DNA of 64,000 bases from Mnemiopsis leidyi (GCA_000226015.1 JH152734.1:220630-284629); one strand, 5' to 3'; shown: positions 1-11,758, counted from the stretch's first letter. The notes: a model not told the origin generated them from the letters alone. Program-made: numbers and translations.

Positions 1-229
1 AATCTGGTGAAATACTGTGTTTTCACTGATTAAGTATTTTTTATCAGAATTTTACAAAATCAGAAGGAAAATTTTTAAGTTGAAATTCTGATTCAGAAAT
101 CTGGTGAAATACTGTGTTTTCACTGATTAAGTATTTTTTATCAGAATTTTACAAAATCAGGAGGAAAATTTTTAAGTTAAAATTCTGATTCAGAGATCTG
201 GTGAAATACTGTGTTTTCACTGATTAAGT
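1..229. repeat. 97-bp tandem repeat, about 2.4 copies
   Basis: An AT-rich unit beginning aatctggtgaaatactgtg recurs at 1, 98 and 195 with only a few differences, giving a period of 97 bp. It lies in sequence upstream of the visible TBCA exons, probably in an intron of that gene. No protein is encoded. Confidence 0.9.
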
Positions 230-349
230 ATAAACAATTTCAAAAATGACTGCAAATTAAAGGCCAACAATCAAGTTTTTTGACATAAAGTAGGGGAGGG
301 GGTTCCGACTGTGATGATGTCATGATGGTTATTTACCTCTGCTATTTAG

Positions 350-440
350 GGGGGGTTTGTCATGATGACGAATGATGGCGGAGGGGGGAGGGGGTAAAAT
401 TACCGAAAATTTGCTGATGTCATATGTGAACGACCCTTAG
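350..440. repeat. Dispersed repeat, copy A
   Basis: A G-rich run (gaggggggagggggtaaaat) followed by gtcatatgtgaacgaccc. A near-identical stretch recurs at 23081-23155, 22.7 kb away, so this is an interspersed element and not unique sequence. No ORF or clear terminal inverted repeat can be delimited; probably a non-autonomous DNA transposon or a fragment of one. Confidence 0.6.
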
Positions 441-728
441 GAAAAATCCCAAATCTGACATTGACATCACTGAACACCACTGCATATTAATGCAAATTTC
501 ATGCAACCCCATGCTGCCATAAATAATTTGTACCGATTTGTTATATACATGTTCTGGTGCTAAGAAACATGCTTAAAGAGATACCTTCTAACATTGTTTA
601 AGTGATAAATGTTCTGATTTTGTAATTTTTATCTTTTTCAGGGCGCAGCTTCATTTGATATAGGTTCATTTGCAATAGTTCTCGTGTTACAATTTACAGC
701 AGTGTTTAAGTTTATGAACACTTTTCAG

Positions 729-1071
729 ACTGAGGTTGTTGCCGAGAGTAGAGCCATGGTCCCAGACTGCCGCAACAGACTCAAAAAAGCTGTTCAAGAT
801 CTTGATATTTTACTAGTGAGTTTGTCGAAGCAAATTCGAAGTTTTTTAAAGATTCAAATAACCATTTCTATCGAGTTGATCAAAGAAAGGGGACTATTTT
901 GTCCATGAGATTTTGTCGTTTTTATTGATTGCTCATTCTTGAGTTTGGTTCGATACCACTCACCATGGTAAGCCTCAACACTACTTTGATTCCTTTCAGG
1001 AAGATACAAGTCTCAGCGAGGCAGAAGAATATAAGGCAGCCCAAGAGATAAGAGAAACTGTAACCGTGTAA
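729..1071 (+). CDS. TBCA: Tubulin-specific chaperone A, last two exons
   Basis: TBCA (tubulin cofactor A) captures beta-tubulin during folding of the tubulin dimer in the cytosol. Two exons are visible: 729-815 (after cag, before gtgag) and 1000-1071 (after ttcag, ending in taa). They read TEVVAESRAMVPDCRNRLKK... and EDTSLSEAEEYKAAQEIRETVTV, which follow the human C-terminal half (ESRMMIPDCQRRL, DLEEAEEYKEA). The phases fit at the join. The 5' exons lie left of the window or are hidden in the repeat-rich first 640 bases; I could not find them. The protein is normally about 108 aa; about half is seen here. Confidence 0.85.
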
Positions 1072-1910
1072 AACTTTCATATTTTCAATACTTGTCGTAA
1101 GTTATTGCTAGATAGATTTTTTCGATTCAAAGGCGTTGTTCTTGCTAACAAGTTAGTCCAAAGCTTCTTATTCATTAGAGGATGAGTGCAATGATTTAGG
1201 GTGCAGAATACAGACTATGCATAGGGAATACATTTCAACAGTGTTCGTCCGATTCTTATAAAGTTTTGCAATATTTGTTGAAATAATATTGGTAATTTGT
1301 AATTATGTACAATATATGATATATGTTTATTTTGTACCTTTTCAGAAAACCTAGATTTTTTGTATTCCAAAACATAAATACTTATTAACTGCCTAATGCT
1401 TATGCATCTCCAAACACTTACCTCAAAAGTCAAAAATCAAAGTTATCAAAGTGGTAACTTTATTTTTATTTGATCAGAACATTTTTTATTCTAAATTTAA
1501 ATAATTGTACCAGTGATGTATTTTGTGGTCAGCTACTTTTTGAATGAGATCTCTTAAAATCTGAAATTGACGCACTGACAAGTTAGTGAAGCACTCACCC
1601 CGGGTGAGTCACCCGAAACTCAAGGATTTTCCCTATGTTGAATATAAAATAATTTTGACCATGGCCATTTGCTTGGAGGCTTGAACTCTTCCCTGTCGTT
1701 CTGTGGTGATGGAAAAAATTCTTTCGAAAATTCTTCCAAAAATCTCACAAAAATGCTGCAAAATTTGGGTTTGCCATTTTAAATATGAAAATGTTTTGAC
1801 CTGACTCTTTGGCCGAATGGTATATAAATCCAGATCTCTTTAACTCTCCCCCCTAAAGAAAACTAATCCAGCTGCCTCAGCTCAAAAACTGACCCTTACA
1901 ACATTACAGA
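1072..1910. other. Intergenic, no gene seen
   Basis: AT-rich spacer between TBCA and the SAND-domain gene. The only landmark is a good 3' splice site (ttacaacattacag, ending at 1909) one base before the next ATG, which suggests a 5' untranslated or short upstream exon of the downstream gene somewhere in this stretch. Confidence 0.5.
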
Positions 1911-3359
1911 ATGGAATTAGAAGATGGCACCCTCAGTATTGTATGTGGTGACCTGACAGGACTACTGTTACTGGAGAACTTCTCTGCACGAAGGGAATGT
2001 GTGTCTTGTGAACATGGGCTAGTCAAACCAGCTACATTCGAGAGACTAGCAGGTAAGGGGCACTGTAAAAGCTGGAAAAGAACCGTGCGGTGTGCCGAAT
2101 CTGGCAAGGATATTTTGTCTCTAATAGAGGCTGGAACGATAAAGCTTCTTGATGAACCTGAGTGGCTTATCAAAAAGAGGGAAAGTGCTAAACTAAGAAA
2201 ATTCACTAGTTATAGTGAGGTCGACTTCAAGGTCAAACCAAAGCGGAAACGAGGTAGACCTAAGAAGAGTGATAGTAGTGCTAGCATCTGTAAAGATTTA
2301 TCAGTTGGAAAAAACCAAGAACCTCAAAAAGTACCAAATCATTTATCTGACGTAAATGGTGATTTTGATCAACCTGAACTAAACGGAGAGTCAGCCAATG
2401 GGAATGGTCTGATCAGAAAACGCAAAAAACTAAAAGTCTGTAATGATTCTTTAAAAGCTGCCAAAATGAACAAAAGCATTAAATCCGATAGCTCAACAAT
2501 TGGAAGTAATGGCGTTTCCTCGCAAATGAATGATTTGGAACAGTCGTCAACTGGCCATGAAGTTTACAAGCGAGTGCCTCGTCATGGAAAATGTAAGAGA
2601 AAACGAGTTCGTCACAATGAATTTGAGAGATCAGTAAATGCAATTGTGAGAGACCGAAAAGCTCCATCATTAAACATGCGAATGGTATGTCCAGTATGTA
2701 AAGCATTGGTTACAGATGCAGATGCATTAAAGTACCACGATTTAATGTTCCATTCCTCAGTTTCCAGCAGACTTTTCATGTCACCAGATGAACTAGCTGC
2801 CTTCAATGATAGTAACAACGTACAAAATTTTAATGGGGTTGAAAATGGGATGGACAACTCACTAGATTTCTCACAGAACTCATTTTTTGACACTGAACTC
2901 TCTGACAGTGATTCGACTAAAGATTGCAAATTTTTGCCATCGCTGGATGTCTTCAAAGAGAAACTAACGAGAGGAACTGTGGCCAAGCTTGCAAGTATTG
3001 GAATGGGTAGATCAATCACAGACTCCTCGGAATATCCTTCCTCGTCCAAGCAATGTTCCAGCACTGTGGATTCAGATCAGTTATCCCTGTTATCATCTAT
3101 TGCAGTGCAGTATCAAGAAATACTTGGCATATCCAAGGACACTTTACGTCAGACTAGAAATTTGCAAAATCGCATGGAAGTATTAGCCAAGTCAGTAGAG
3201 GAGGTTAAGTCTGAGGTAAAGGACTTATCCAAAACTTTGGCTCTGGCTAACATGGCCAAAAGCGCTGTTCGAGACGACATAACTGCTGGCGATTACCAAA
3301 CATTTTTTAACATTCTAGAGAAGTTTCTGAACAGTAACGGGTATGGTGTTAGTAGATGA
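1911..3359 (+). CDS. SAND-domain transcription factor, GMEB-like, with AT-hook and C2H2 finger
   Basis: A single open exon of 482 aa. Residues about 10-80 form a SAND domain: CGDLTGLLLLENF, a Cys-rich strand, then LAGKGHCKSWKRTVR, where KSWK (53-56) is the DNA-contacting KDWK motif of the family. This order is closest to GMEB1/2 (glucocorticoid modulatory element binding proteins). Residues 111-119 (KRKRGRPKK) are an AT-hook and probably a nuclear signal. Residues 260-281 make a C-x2-C-x12-H-x4-H zinc finger. The last 100 residues have a heptad pattern suggesting a coiled coil, as in GMEBs. The family is nuclear and binds DNA. The AT-hook and C2H2 finger are not usual for GMEB, so orthology is uncertain. 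A splice acceptor just before the ATG suggests an upstream exon. Confidence 0.8.
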   Translation: MELEDGTLSIVCGDLTGLLLLENFSARRECVSCEHGLVKPATFERLAGKGHCKSWKRTVRCAESGKDILSLIEAGTIKLLDEPEWLIKKRESAKLRKFTSYSEVDFKVKPKRKRGRPKKSDSSASICKDLSVGKNQEPQKVPNHLSDVNGDFDQPELNGESANGNGLIRKRKKLKVCNDSLKAAKMNKSIKSDSSTIGSNGVSSQMNDLEQSSTGHEVYKRVPRHGKCKRKRVRHNEFERSVNAIVRDRKAPSLNMRMVCPVCKALVTDADALKYHDLMFHSSVSSRLFMSPDELAAFNDSNNVQNFNGVENGMDNSLDFSQNSFFDTELSDSDSTKDCKFLPSLDVFKEKLTRGTVAKLASIGMGRSITDSSEYPSSSKQCSSTVDSDQLSLLSSIAVQYQEILGISKDTLRQTRNLQNRMEVLAKSVEEVKSEVKDLSKTLALANMAKSAVRDDITAGDYQTFFNILEKFLNSNGYGVSR

Positions 3360-5073
3360 TGAATGTGTTAAGTAAATTAGAATTTACCCAAGACCTTGTT
3401 TGTATGCTGCTACTCTATGTTATTGGTGCCAAAAGTTACAGGTCATGTCCAATGACAACTGTACAACATAATTAGATTTGTGCCATATATCATATGTCGT
3501 AGTAGGTGGTCCATTTCAATTTATACACCAGTGAAAGTCTTTCCATCGGCATTTATATTCAAAATTTATATTTTATTTTTTAACTTATTAAACCAGCATA
3601 TATGATTTAATTGAGATTGAAATTTTATAAAACATTTTTATTTTTGACATTATGATGCTAGTGATTATAGTTGCAATCTTCACCACAGATATGTTAGATT
3701 ATGTAGTCCTGTAATGATATAAGCATGGATGAAGTTATTCAGAAATACATTCGTCACTCAGATGAAATATTTCATTACTATAATAGTTCTTAATCTTATG
3801 GATGACTAGACTTTAATTTTTAGGCTCCTTAGTTATTTGAATTTCACACATGTCACTGGAACATATATCAGGAATATATGTTTTATCACTGCATGATTTC
3901 TATAATAAGTCTGAATTATCTGTTCTAGTTTTAACTTTATCACTTTAATTAATCAGATTGAAATTGCCGAAGATTTAGATCGTGATTTTGAAATCGTTGT
4001 CTTGATTATTTTTAATTCATTGACAAACAGTACAGACTACAGCTATGTTGCCAATTATTGAATTCGAGTGAACTTAAAAGGAATTTGGTAAATAATAAAT
4101 AAATCTTCAATCACGTTATTTGCGACTCGTAGGTATCATAATTCATCATCATTTTTAAGTGCATAGCTTATAAACTTAATTTTTCATACTTCTATAGGAA
4201 AAAAATGGAGTGTGTATCAGTAAAATAGGTGCAATATATCAGGGTTTTACTTATGATAATATTGTAATGTAAAAGAAGATGAATGCCTGTGGACTGTCTT
4301 GACCCCCACTACAACCATCTTTACATGAATAACTTCTTAATGATAAACCTTTTATATTATAAACATATATTTTAACTTCATAATAGATCATTGTATGCCC
4401 CTGATGAAATAGCAATCCGATCCTGATCACACCTATTTAAGTTTTATAGTATGTACACGGTACACACTCACACAACGGTACACGGATAAGTTATTTACCA
4501 AGTTGTGACTTCATTTTCCGTGTTGCACTGTTTGATAAACACGGCAAACTTTCTGCTCCGTTTATTTAAATTCTGGGAAGTCTCCAAGAAGTCTATCACC
4601 CCTTTATAGGTTGATATGAATCACATGAGTCGATAAATTTCTTGATGTTCAGTGACCGTTAATTACTATCGAAACTGCTTGATAGAACGGTAATATCCTT
4701 ATTCCACCGTGGACTTCCACCGCTGGAATTCTGCCCGTGGAATTCCACCAGTGGAAGTGTCGGGCTTCTTGGAGACTGCCAAATCCTGTGTACTGTTGTA
4801 TTATATTTACATATTTGCAATCTGATGGTTATTTTTGACGTTTCTTATACAATATTCTGACATATTCATCAAACAGTTCGATCCAGTACTGTTAACAACA
4901 AGTTGTTTCAATTTTTCGTGCTCTTTCTATTGATCTCCTAAAGTCAGTTTTGCTCTGAATGAGAGAAAAGAAATTGTTATATCTGTATAAAAGTATCATC
5001 AAATTGCGTAATAAACTTTGAAGACGAGTTTTTGACCAAGTCTCATCATCACTTATTTTCATCCAGGATCGAC
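3360..5073. other. Intergenic with one MITE
   Basis: AT-rich spacer that includes the 3' UTR of the SAND gene and the upstream region of bystin. No coding exon was found. It holds the short inverted-repeat element at 4576-4780. Confidence 0.6.
4576..4780. mobile_element. 205-bp MITE with 16-bp inverted ends and 8-bp target duplication
   Basis: The left end GGAAGTCTCCAAGAAG (4576-4591) matches the reverse complement of the right end (4765-4780) at 15 of 16 bases. It is flanked by aaattctg (4568-4575) and aaatcctg (4781-4788), an 8-bp target duplication with one difference. The 8-bp duplication points to a non-autonomous hAT-type DNA transposon. The inside has no ORF but holds palindromic gtggaattccac motifs near 4731. 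Confidence 0.7.
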
Positions 5074-6372
5074 ATGGGTAAGATAAAACTTGAAAAGAAG
5101 CATCATTCAAAAAACCTCGGTGGTCAGATAGAAGAACACGAAAGCAACACTGTGCAGCCTAAACTTTATGCTAAGCCCCCTAAGAAGAAAAAGGCAGTTG
5201 AAAGTGATGAGTCAATAAATGATAAATTGTCTAAAAAGATCCTCAGTGAAGCTCGCCTCCAACAACGAGAGCTTACAGCAAATGAATCAACTTTGCCCAA
5301 AAACTCATACAAACTAACTGCTGAAAAGAAAGGCAATCAAACATCAGCCGATTCAGATGAAGACAGCGAAAGTGAAAGTGATGGTGAAAATGAGAACTAC
5401 GAGCCAGTAGTAGTAGACGAAGAAGAGGACAAACTCTTTAACAAGTTCCTCAACCCTTCATCCCAACCCACCAGGACATTAGCAAACATCATCATGGAGA
5501 AGATCAAGGAGAAAGAAACAGAGATCGGTACAAACGTTGGGACAGAAGGTGCTCAAGGAATGGACACCCGACTTGAGAAACTCTTTACAAGTGTAGGCCA
5601 GGTGCTCAGCAAGTACCGGTGTGGCAAACTGCCCAAGGCTTTCAAAGCAATACCCAGTTTGGGGGATCGCTGGGAGGAAGCTCTCTTCCTGACCAGTCCC
5701 GAGTGCTGGAGTGCAGCAGCGGTTTATCAGGGAACTCGAGTATTTGCCTCAAACCTCACTTCAGACCAAGCTCAAACGTTTTACAATCTCGTTCTGTTGC
5801 CGAGAATAAGGGACGATATCGCGGAATACAAACGACTCAATTATCATCTTTATCAAGCTCTGAAAAAGTCTCTTTTCAAGCCGGCAGCATTTTTCAAAGG
5901 ATTTCTCCTGCCTTTATTAGAAAGTGGTACATGTTCCCTCAGGGAGGCTGTGATAATTGGGAGTGTCCTGACAAGAAATTCAATACCTGTACTTCACAGC
6001 GCAGCTGCTTTACTCAGAATTGCCGAGATGGATTATTCTGGGGCTAACAGTTTGTTTTTGAGAGTTCTGTTAGAAAAGAAATATGCATTACCGTACAGGG
6101 TTATTGATGCTTTAGTGGCTCATTTTTGTAATTTTTCAATGGACAAACGAGAACTTCCAGTTTTATTCCATCAGTGTCTCCTGAGTTTAGTTCAGAGGTA
6201 TAAGGAAGACATTTCACCCGAACAGAAACAGCATTTGTTTATTTTGATGCAAAATCAGAGTCACTCTAAGATTACGCCTGAAATTAGACGGGAACTTGCC
6301 AATTCTAAATGTAGAGGTGATGATGACATGGCTGTTGAACCTCCTTCATTGCAGCCGCTTTCTGTCGATTGA
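5074..6372 (+). CDS. BYSL: Bystin, 40S ribosome assembly factor
   Basis: Bystin (Enp1 in yeast) is a nucleolar protein of the pre-40S particle, needed for 18S rRNA maturation and export. The protein is 432 aa in one exon, close to the 437 aa of human BYSL. The N-terminus is basic with an acidic run ([11 protein letters not shown]), as in the family. The conserved body includes [77 protein letters not shown] and the [13 protein letters not shown] region. I start at the ATG at 5074 (MGKIKLEKK), which fits the family better than the upstream in-frame ATG at 5032. A possible acceptor (atccag, ending 5067) may mark a 5' UTR intron. Confidence 0.96.
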   Translation: MGKIKLEKKHHSKNLGGQIEEHESNTVQPKLYAKPPKKKKAVESDESINDKLSKKILSEARLQQRELTANESTLPKNSYKLTAEKKGNQTSADSDEDSESESDGENENYEPVVVDEEEDKLFNKFLNPSSQPTRTLANIIMEKIKEKETEIGTNVGTEGAQGMDTRLEKLFTSVGQVLSKYRCGKLPKAFKAIPSLGDRWEEALFLTSPECWSAAAVYQGTRVFASNLTSDQAQTFYNLVLLPRIRDDIAEYKRLNYHLYQALKKSLFKPAAFFKGFLLPLLESGTCSLREAVIIGSVLTRNSIPVLHSAAALLRIAEMDYSGANSLFLRVLLEKKYALPYRVIDALVAHFCNFSMDKRELPVLFHQCLLSLVQRYKEDISPEQKQHLFILMQNQSHSKITPEIRRELANSKCRGDDDMAVEPPSLQPLSVD

Positions 6373-6498
6373 AATCCTTATTTATTGCAAAGTTCTGTTA
6401 CTTGTCTACAATATAAATAGTTTAAGTTCTGCAATTCTCTAATTTGACCGAGATTTTTATCCTTCATTCCTTGAATTTTCTTGATTATCTCAAATTAG

Positions 6499-6504
6499 AA
6501 TAAA
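6499..6504 (+). terminator. Poly(A) signal of BYSL
   Basis: AATAAA, 127 bases after the bystin stop, in AT-rich sequence. A plausible 3' end signal. Confidence 0.5.
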
Positions 6505-6701
6505 TATGAAATTGAAAATTTATTGACTCTGTTTTGGCTTTTATCGTAGTAGAACTAAATTGTCCGGGCAGATATGTTGCACTTGAGACAAGAGATCATC
6601 GGATTTATACAATTATTCGAATAATTCTGAACACAGCACATACCATACAGGATGATTAGTTGAACTTCAGCCCTGCAAGCACCCCTGCCACTGTCTGAGA
6701 A

Positions 6702-8180
6702 ATGTCCATGCCGAGAAGGGTAAGACGTGGAGGTGACAAGAGAGACATTGACTCAAACACTCTGGAGTTGGAATGTAGTCTTTGTAAGGTGAGGTAGGTA
6801 CACAGATCTACCCTTTTCACATTCCCCCGTGACTTGGTGGCTCTTATAATCGGTGGCAAAGAAACAAAAATATGGATTTCGTCAATGTCAAAATCTTAGA
6901 AATCGTTTCAAGCCATCGAGTATATTTTAAAATCCGATTCAGGCAATCGCTATTAAATGCATATTATTTTCTCTTTGATTAGATGTGTTGTTAGTGGTAA
7001 TTGTTTCCTTTAAATCCCGCTTGTGCAGGCGTGGGGCGAGTTATACGAGACAGGACTACACAGTGACGTGACATTCACAGTGGGCAGAGCCAACAAGGAG
7101 TTCAAAGCGCACAAGCTGGTCCTCGCGACGCACAGTTCGACCTTCCGCGCAATGCTGTACAACGGGATGGAAGAGAGCAGCAAGAGTGTGATCCCGCTTC
7201 CCGAACACGATTGTGATGTCTTCGAACTTCTTCTCAAGTTCATGTATACCGGCCAAGTTAAGCTCCACAAGGACATTGTGAGAAATCTGATAATTCTGGC
7301 GGATTATTACGCGGTGGAGATTCTGAAGGAGAGTATTGGAGAGTGGATCGGGAAGACGCTTATAGATAGGAACAATGTGTGTGATTACATCGTGTTTGCT
7401 TCTAATCACAATGTTCACAGTCTTTATAAGCACTGTTATAGGTTCATGTTGGGAAACGCAAAGGACATTTTCTTTTCAGCGGAATTCAGGAACTCCATTC
7501 CTTACGAGATATTGGAGAAGATGGTCGCATCTGATGATCTGAATCTGACAGAACTCGAACTTTTCAACAGTTTGATATTGTGGGGAGAAAGCCGAGTAGA
7601 GTTGAGTCCCCACTGCCGCACTGCGCTGTCTCACAACATAGTTGACCATACAACTCCGCCCTACGTCAGTCTCAGTGAGTCTAGCGATGATGAGAGACCT
7701 CGCGCAACTAAAGCAGAAAATTCATCTCAGACGAATATGAACAGATCTAGCAACCAGACAGACACACACGATACTGTAATGTCACCTGAGGGATCGCAAG
7801 CACTTAGGTTAGTGTTTTAGTGTTCGATATCTTGCAGTTTTTGTTCAACCTGTAACTTTACTTGCAATGATATGATTTAATTTTCGCCTCATAAGATTAT
7901 GATACTTAGTACAGGCTACTATTCAAATTCCCTCATGAAAACTAGCTTTAAAACATGTTCCATTATAAAATTACATCCAATAATTTAATAATATGTTCCT
8001 CTCAGGACAATTCTAGAACCGCTGATATCGCATGTGCGACTGCCGTTCATAGACCCAGAACAGCTGATAGAGTGTGTGAAGCCAACAGGGGTGATCGATC
8101 ACTCCAAAATACTTCAGGCCATATCTTATCACATTAGCAAGAAGCCCATTTACCCGCCCCATCATGTACAGGTATTTTAA
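6702..8180 (+). CDS. BTB/BACK domain protein
   Basis: Three exons: 6702-6788 (29 codons ending in CSLCK, donor gtgagg), 7029-7807 and 8006-8171. The phases agree and the frame runs on to taa at 8178-8180. The second exon holds a BTB domain (HSDVTFTVGRANKEFKAHKLVLA, FRAMLYNGMEES, FELLLKFMYTGQV) followed by a BACK domain. A polar linker (SSDDERPRATKAENSS) precedes the last exon, TILEPLISHVRLPFIDPEQLIECVKPTGVIDHSKIL, which resembles the BACK end of BTBD9-like proteins. Such proteins often serve as Cullin-3 substrate adaptors. No Kelch, MATH or discoidin domain is seen. It is unclear whether the protein ends with HHVQVF or splices at the gtattt donor (8172) to an exon I could not find. The first exon is inferred from splice signals. 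Confidence 0.75.
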
Positions 8181-9138
8181 TCATTTATCTGTTTGAGCTA
8201 ACATCTCGAACCCATCTTACACTCGCACATGATAAATGCTTTGATTGGTCGGTCCAACTATAGTGACTTAAACGGTGCAAGCTTAGTCTAGTTGACTAGA
8301 ATCATTTATTCCTACATTTTCCTGCTGCCGCCAGGGCAGTGACTAATCAAAAAACACCCCGGCAAAACACGTGCGATGGCTGATGCACAAAGACAAAACA
8401 TACTTAATTTCAGATTCGACCGCGGAAGAATACCATTGAAACTCGGTACACACTAATGAAGAACAGAGAGCCTCACAAATCACAGCCCTTCCTGCATAGT
8501 GAGACGGCAGGGGGGTGAGGACGACTCTTCCTCGTGGTGATGTCACCAGGAATGTAGCACCATGACAACGTGATAGTATCACTGCACCATGGAAACGCAT
8601 AGCTTAGAATATGCATTGTTCTAATAAACCACAGTGGTTTTTTATTTATATCGAGATTTGCGCAAAACCTGCTTTTTCATGACGAATGACAATTCTATTT
8701 TCAATATAGCTATTTGAAATATTTTTAGTAAGGTAAAAAATCTGGGCTTTTCGTCCTGTTCAAAAGTTTAAAACTCTTATATTAAAATGTCAGGTTATAG
8801 GCTTACCGTAAGTTTGTTGTATTTCAGAAGATAATTTCTCTTATAACGGCAGTTTACTGTCGAACTAAAGTTCAGAACATTTGGAACTATTTATCACTCT
8901 GTCATGTCATTGTAAATTTATCACTATTTTTTTAAATTAAAATTATTCGAATTTGATGTGTTTAAAAAGTTTTGAATCTATTAAGCGTCCTCCTTTTAAA
9001 TTTCTCGAATCGTTGCTGTGAATAAAAGTTATAGGTTTGGTACTAACTTAAATGGGACCTAAAGCAGCGCTTGTTTAGATTCTGCTTTTAAATTAAACTC
9101 TCCAGGTATAAAGAAATGAAAGAACTCTGATCAGCACC
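8181..9138. other. Intergenic, no gene seen
   Basis: Spacer between the BTB gene and MMUT. A minus-strand reading frame at 8343-8600 has no recognisable domain and no splice context. Nothing else is supported. Confidence 0.5.
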
Positions 9139-11358
9139 ATGTTAAGAGGAATAGGAAAAAGACGGCTTCTTACCACCCTCACCCAAATCCGTCCCCAGTC
9201 CACATCTCTAGACCCAGAATGGGAGAAACTTGCTCGCAAACAACTCAAAGGAAAAGACCCAGCAGAGACCCTAACATGGCACACTCTAGAAGGTCTGAAA
9301 GTGAAGCCGGTGTACACCGTGAAGGACAGTGAGGGAAAGGAACCAGAACTACCGGGCAAGTTTCCCTTCACACGAGGTCCTTACCCGACGATGTACACGG
9401 GTAGACCCTGGACTATTCGCCAATATGCCGGCTTCAGCACTGTCGAGGAGAGCAACAAGTTCTACAAGAAAAACTTGGCAGCTGGCCAGCAAGGTCTGAG
9501 TGTGGCGTTTGATCTGGCTACTCATCGTGGTTATGATTCAGACAATCCCCGGGTGTCGGGGGATGTCGGGATGGCTGGTGTAGCGGTGGACACTGTCGAG
9601 GACATGAAGGCATTGTTTGATGGCATACCCCTGGAGAAGATATCTGTTTCTATGACAATGAACGGGGCTGTGTTGCCTGTACTGGCGATGTTTATTGTAG
9701 CCGGAGAAGAGCAAGGGGTCCCAATCAGCAAACTTACTGGGACAATCCAGAATGACATCCTGAAGGAGTTCATGGTCAGGAACACTTACATCTACCCTCC
9801 TAAAGCCTCAATGCAGATCATAGCTGACATATTTGCGTATTGTGCAGACAACATGCCGAAATACAACAGTATCTCAATATCTGGATATCACATGCAAGAA
9901 GCTGGAGCGGATACGGTTACTGAGCTGGCCTACACCATTGCTGATGGTCTGGAGTACTGCAGAGCTGGTATCAAGTCTGGACTTGACATCGACGCGTTTG
10001 CTCCGAGGCTCAGTTTCTTCTGGTGTATCGGGATGAACTTCTACCTGGAGATAGCCAAGTTCCGAGCAGCTCGGAGACTCTGGGCTCATCTTGTGAAGGA
10101 GAAGTTCGGAGCTAAATCAGAGAAGAGCTTGTTGTTGAGATGTCACTCCCAAACTAGCGGCTGGTCCTTGAGAGAACAGGATCCGTACAACAACGTAATG
10201 AGAACCTGTATTGAAGCGATGGCAGCTGTGTTTGGAGGCACTCAGTCTCTACACACCAACTCGTTTGACGAAGCTCTGGGTCTCCCTACTCCTTTCTCTG
10301 CCAGGATCGCCAGGAATACTCAGCTGATCATCCAGGAGGAGACAGGGATCACTAAAGTAGCAGACCCTTGGGGAGGGAGCTACATGATGGAACAGTTGAC
10401 TAATGATATGTACGATGCAGCGATGGAACTTATCCAGGAGGTAGAGGATCTAGGCGGGATGACGGAAGCGCTAAACGCTGGTATCCCCAAGATGCGAATA
10501 GAGGAGTGTGCTGCTAAGAAGCAGGCAAGGTTTGACTCTGGTAAAGATGTGGTGGTTGGTGTGAACAAGTATCGTCCTGAAATCATTGAGGAAGTAGATG
10601 TGTTGAGTATTGATAACACTGAAGTAAGAATGAAACAGATTGCCAAACTCGACAAGATTAAAGCTGCTAGAGATGATGCTGTTGTCAAAGAAAATCTTGC
10701 GAAAATTACCGAGATTTGTAGAAGTGGCGAAGGGAATCTCCTTTCAGCAGCAGTAGAAGCAGCTCGAGCTCGCGCTACTGTTGGAGAGATATCAGATGCT
10801 ATGGAGGTTGTCTTCCAGAGATACACGGCCTCAATCAGGATGATATCTGGTGTATACAGCTCGGAGTACGGTGAACACGAAGATATCACGATAGCTAAAC
10901 AAAGAACACTCCAGTTTCTTGAGGCTAACGGGAGGAGACCACGTATCTTGGTAGCTAAAGCTGGGCAAGACGGACACGACCAGGGACAAAAAGTTATCGC
11001 TACAGGTTTCTCCGATATCGGATATGACGTTGACATTGGGCCGCTTTTCCAGACCCCTGCTGAGGTAGCCCAACAAGCTATAGATGCTGACGTGCATGTT
11101 GTTGGTGTGAGCTCTTTAGCAGCTGGACACAGGACATTAGTGCCCGAACTGATAGCGGAGCTGAAAGCGATGGGTCGGCCCGATATAGTTGTAATTGTGG
11201 GCGGTGTTATCCCCCCTCAGGACTACGATGATCTCCACAAAGCTGGGGTTGCCAAGGTGTTCGGTCCGGGAACCAGACTCCCTCTAGCTGCTACCGAGAC
11301 TTTAGATGTGGTGGAGAGCAGAGCTTTCCCTGAAAAAGTTTCCATGGAAAATAAGTAA
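9139..11358 (+). CDS. MMUT: Methylmalonyl-CoA mutase, mitochondrial
   Basis: The enzyme isomerises (R)-methylmalonyl-CoA to succinyl-CoA with adenosylcobalamin in the mitochondrial matrix, the last step of propionate breakdown. The ORF is 739 aa in one exon (human 750 aa). The first 25 residues ([20 protein letters not shown]) are basic and hydroxylated, as in a mitochondrial presequence. The substrate TIM barrel includes [33 protein letters not shown] and [19 protein letters not shown]. The C-terminal cobalamin domain carries the D611-x-H613-x-x-G616 motif (GQDGHDQGQ), where H613 is the lower cobalt ligand, followed by GVSSLAAGH and [11 protein letters not shown]. All key motifs are present. 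The absence of introns in so long a gene is notable beside its multi-exon neighbours. Confidence 0.98.
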   Translation: MLRGIGKRRLLTTLTQIRPQSTSLDPEWEKLARKQLKGKDPAETLTWHTLEGLKVKPVYTVKDSEGKEPELPGKFPFTRGPYPTMYTGRPWTIRQYAGFSTVEESNKFYKKNLAAGQQGLSVAFDLATHRGYDSDNPRVSGDVGMAGVAVDTVEDMKALFDGIPLEKISVSMTMNGAVLPVLAMFIVAGEEQGVPISKLTGTIQNDILKEFMVRNTYIYPPKASMQIIADIFAYCADNMPKYNSISISGYHMQEAGADTVTELAYTIADGLEYCRAGIKSGLDIDAFAPRLSFFWCIGMNFYLEIAKFRAARRLWAHLVKEKFGAKSEKSLLLRCHSQTSGWSLREQDPYNNVMRTCIEAMAAVFGGTQSLHTNSFDEALGLPTPFSARIARNTQLIIQEETGITKVADPWGGSYMMEQLTNDMYDAAMELIQEVEDLGGMTEALNAGIPKMRIEECAAKKQARFDSGKDVVVGVNKYRPEIIEEVDVLSIDNTEVRMKQIAKLDKIKAARDDAVVKENLAKITEICRSGEGNLLSAAVEAARARATVGEISDAMEVVFQRYTASIRMISGVYSSEYGEHEDITIAKQRTLQFLEANGRRPRILVAKAGQDGHDQGQKVIATGFSDIGYDVDIGPLFQTPAEVAQQAIDADVHVVGVSSLAAGHRTLVPELIAELKAMGRPDIVVIVGGVIPPQDYDDLHKAGVAKVFGPGTRLPLAATETLDVVESRAFPEKVSMENK

Positions 11359-11525
11359 TGTAGATAAAAGCGATCCTTGTTGCTTTGTTGCTCTTATCTT
11401 GCCTTGTTACTTTTACTTTTTTACTTATTCAGAAATAACTTATGAAAGCGTAGTTGATAGTTTTAAACTGGAAAGTGTTAGGTGTAGTTGACTTTTGTGT
11501 ATAATATGGTTTTTACGTGGCCTGT

Positions 11526-11531
11526 AATAAA
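11526..11531 (+). terminator. Poly(A) signal of MMUT
   Basis: AATAAA about 170 bases after the MMUT stop, upstream of AT-rich sequence. A plausible cleavage signal. Confidence 0.5.
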
Positions 11532-11758
11532 TTATTGCTTTGAAATTTCTAGACATTTTTCGAAAAATTATTGTTGAAATATAATTATACAAATGTTGTG
11601 ACATTATTTGTTCATAACTTTGTAATTGGGACTATTGCTTTATCCCACACGTCTGTTCTTGTCCGGTTCTCTATGTGTCACGTCTCATTTTGCCATGTTG
11701 ACATCTTTAATTAAACGACGTTTAAGCAAACAAAAACACCACCACCAAAGCAGTAAGC

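Noticed and set aside
6656-6859. Minus-strand 67-codon frame upstream of the BTB domain
   Set aside because: The opposite strand gives a first exon of the BTB gene with ATG, matching phase and a gtgagg donor, so the minus frame is a shadow.
8343-8600. Minus-strand 85-codon frame
   Set aside because: No recognisable domain, no splice context and no similarity to a known protein family.
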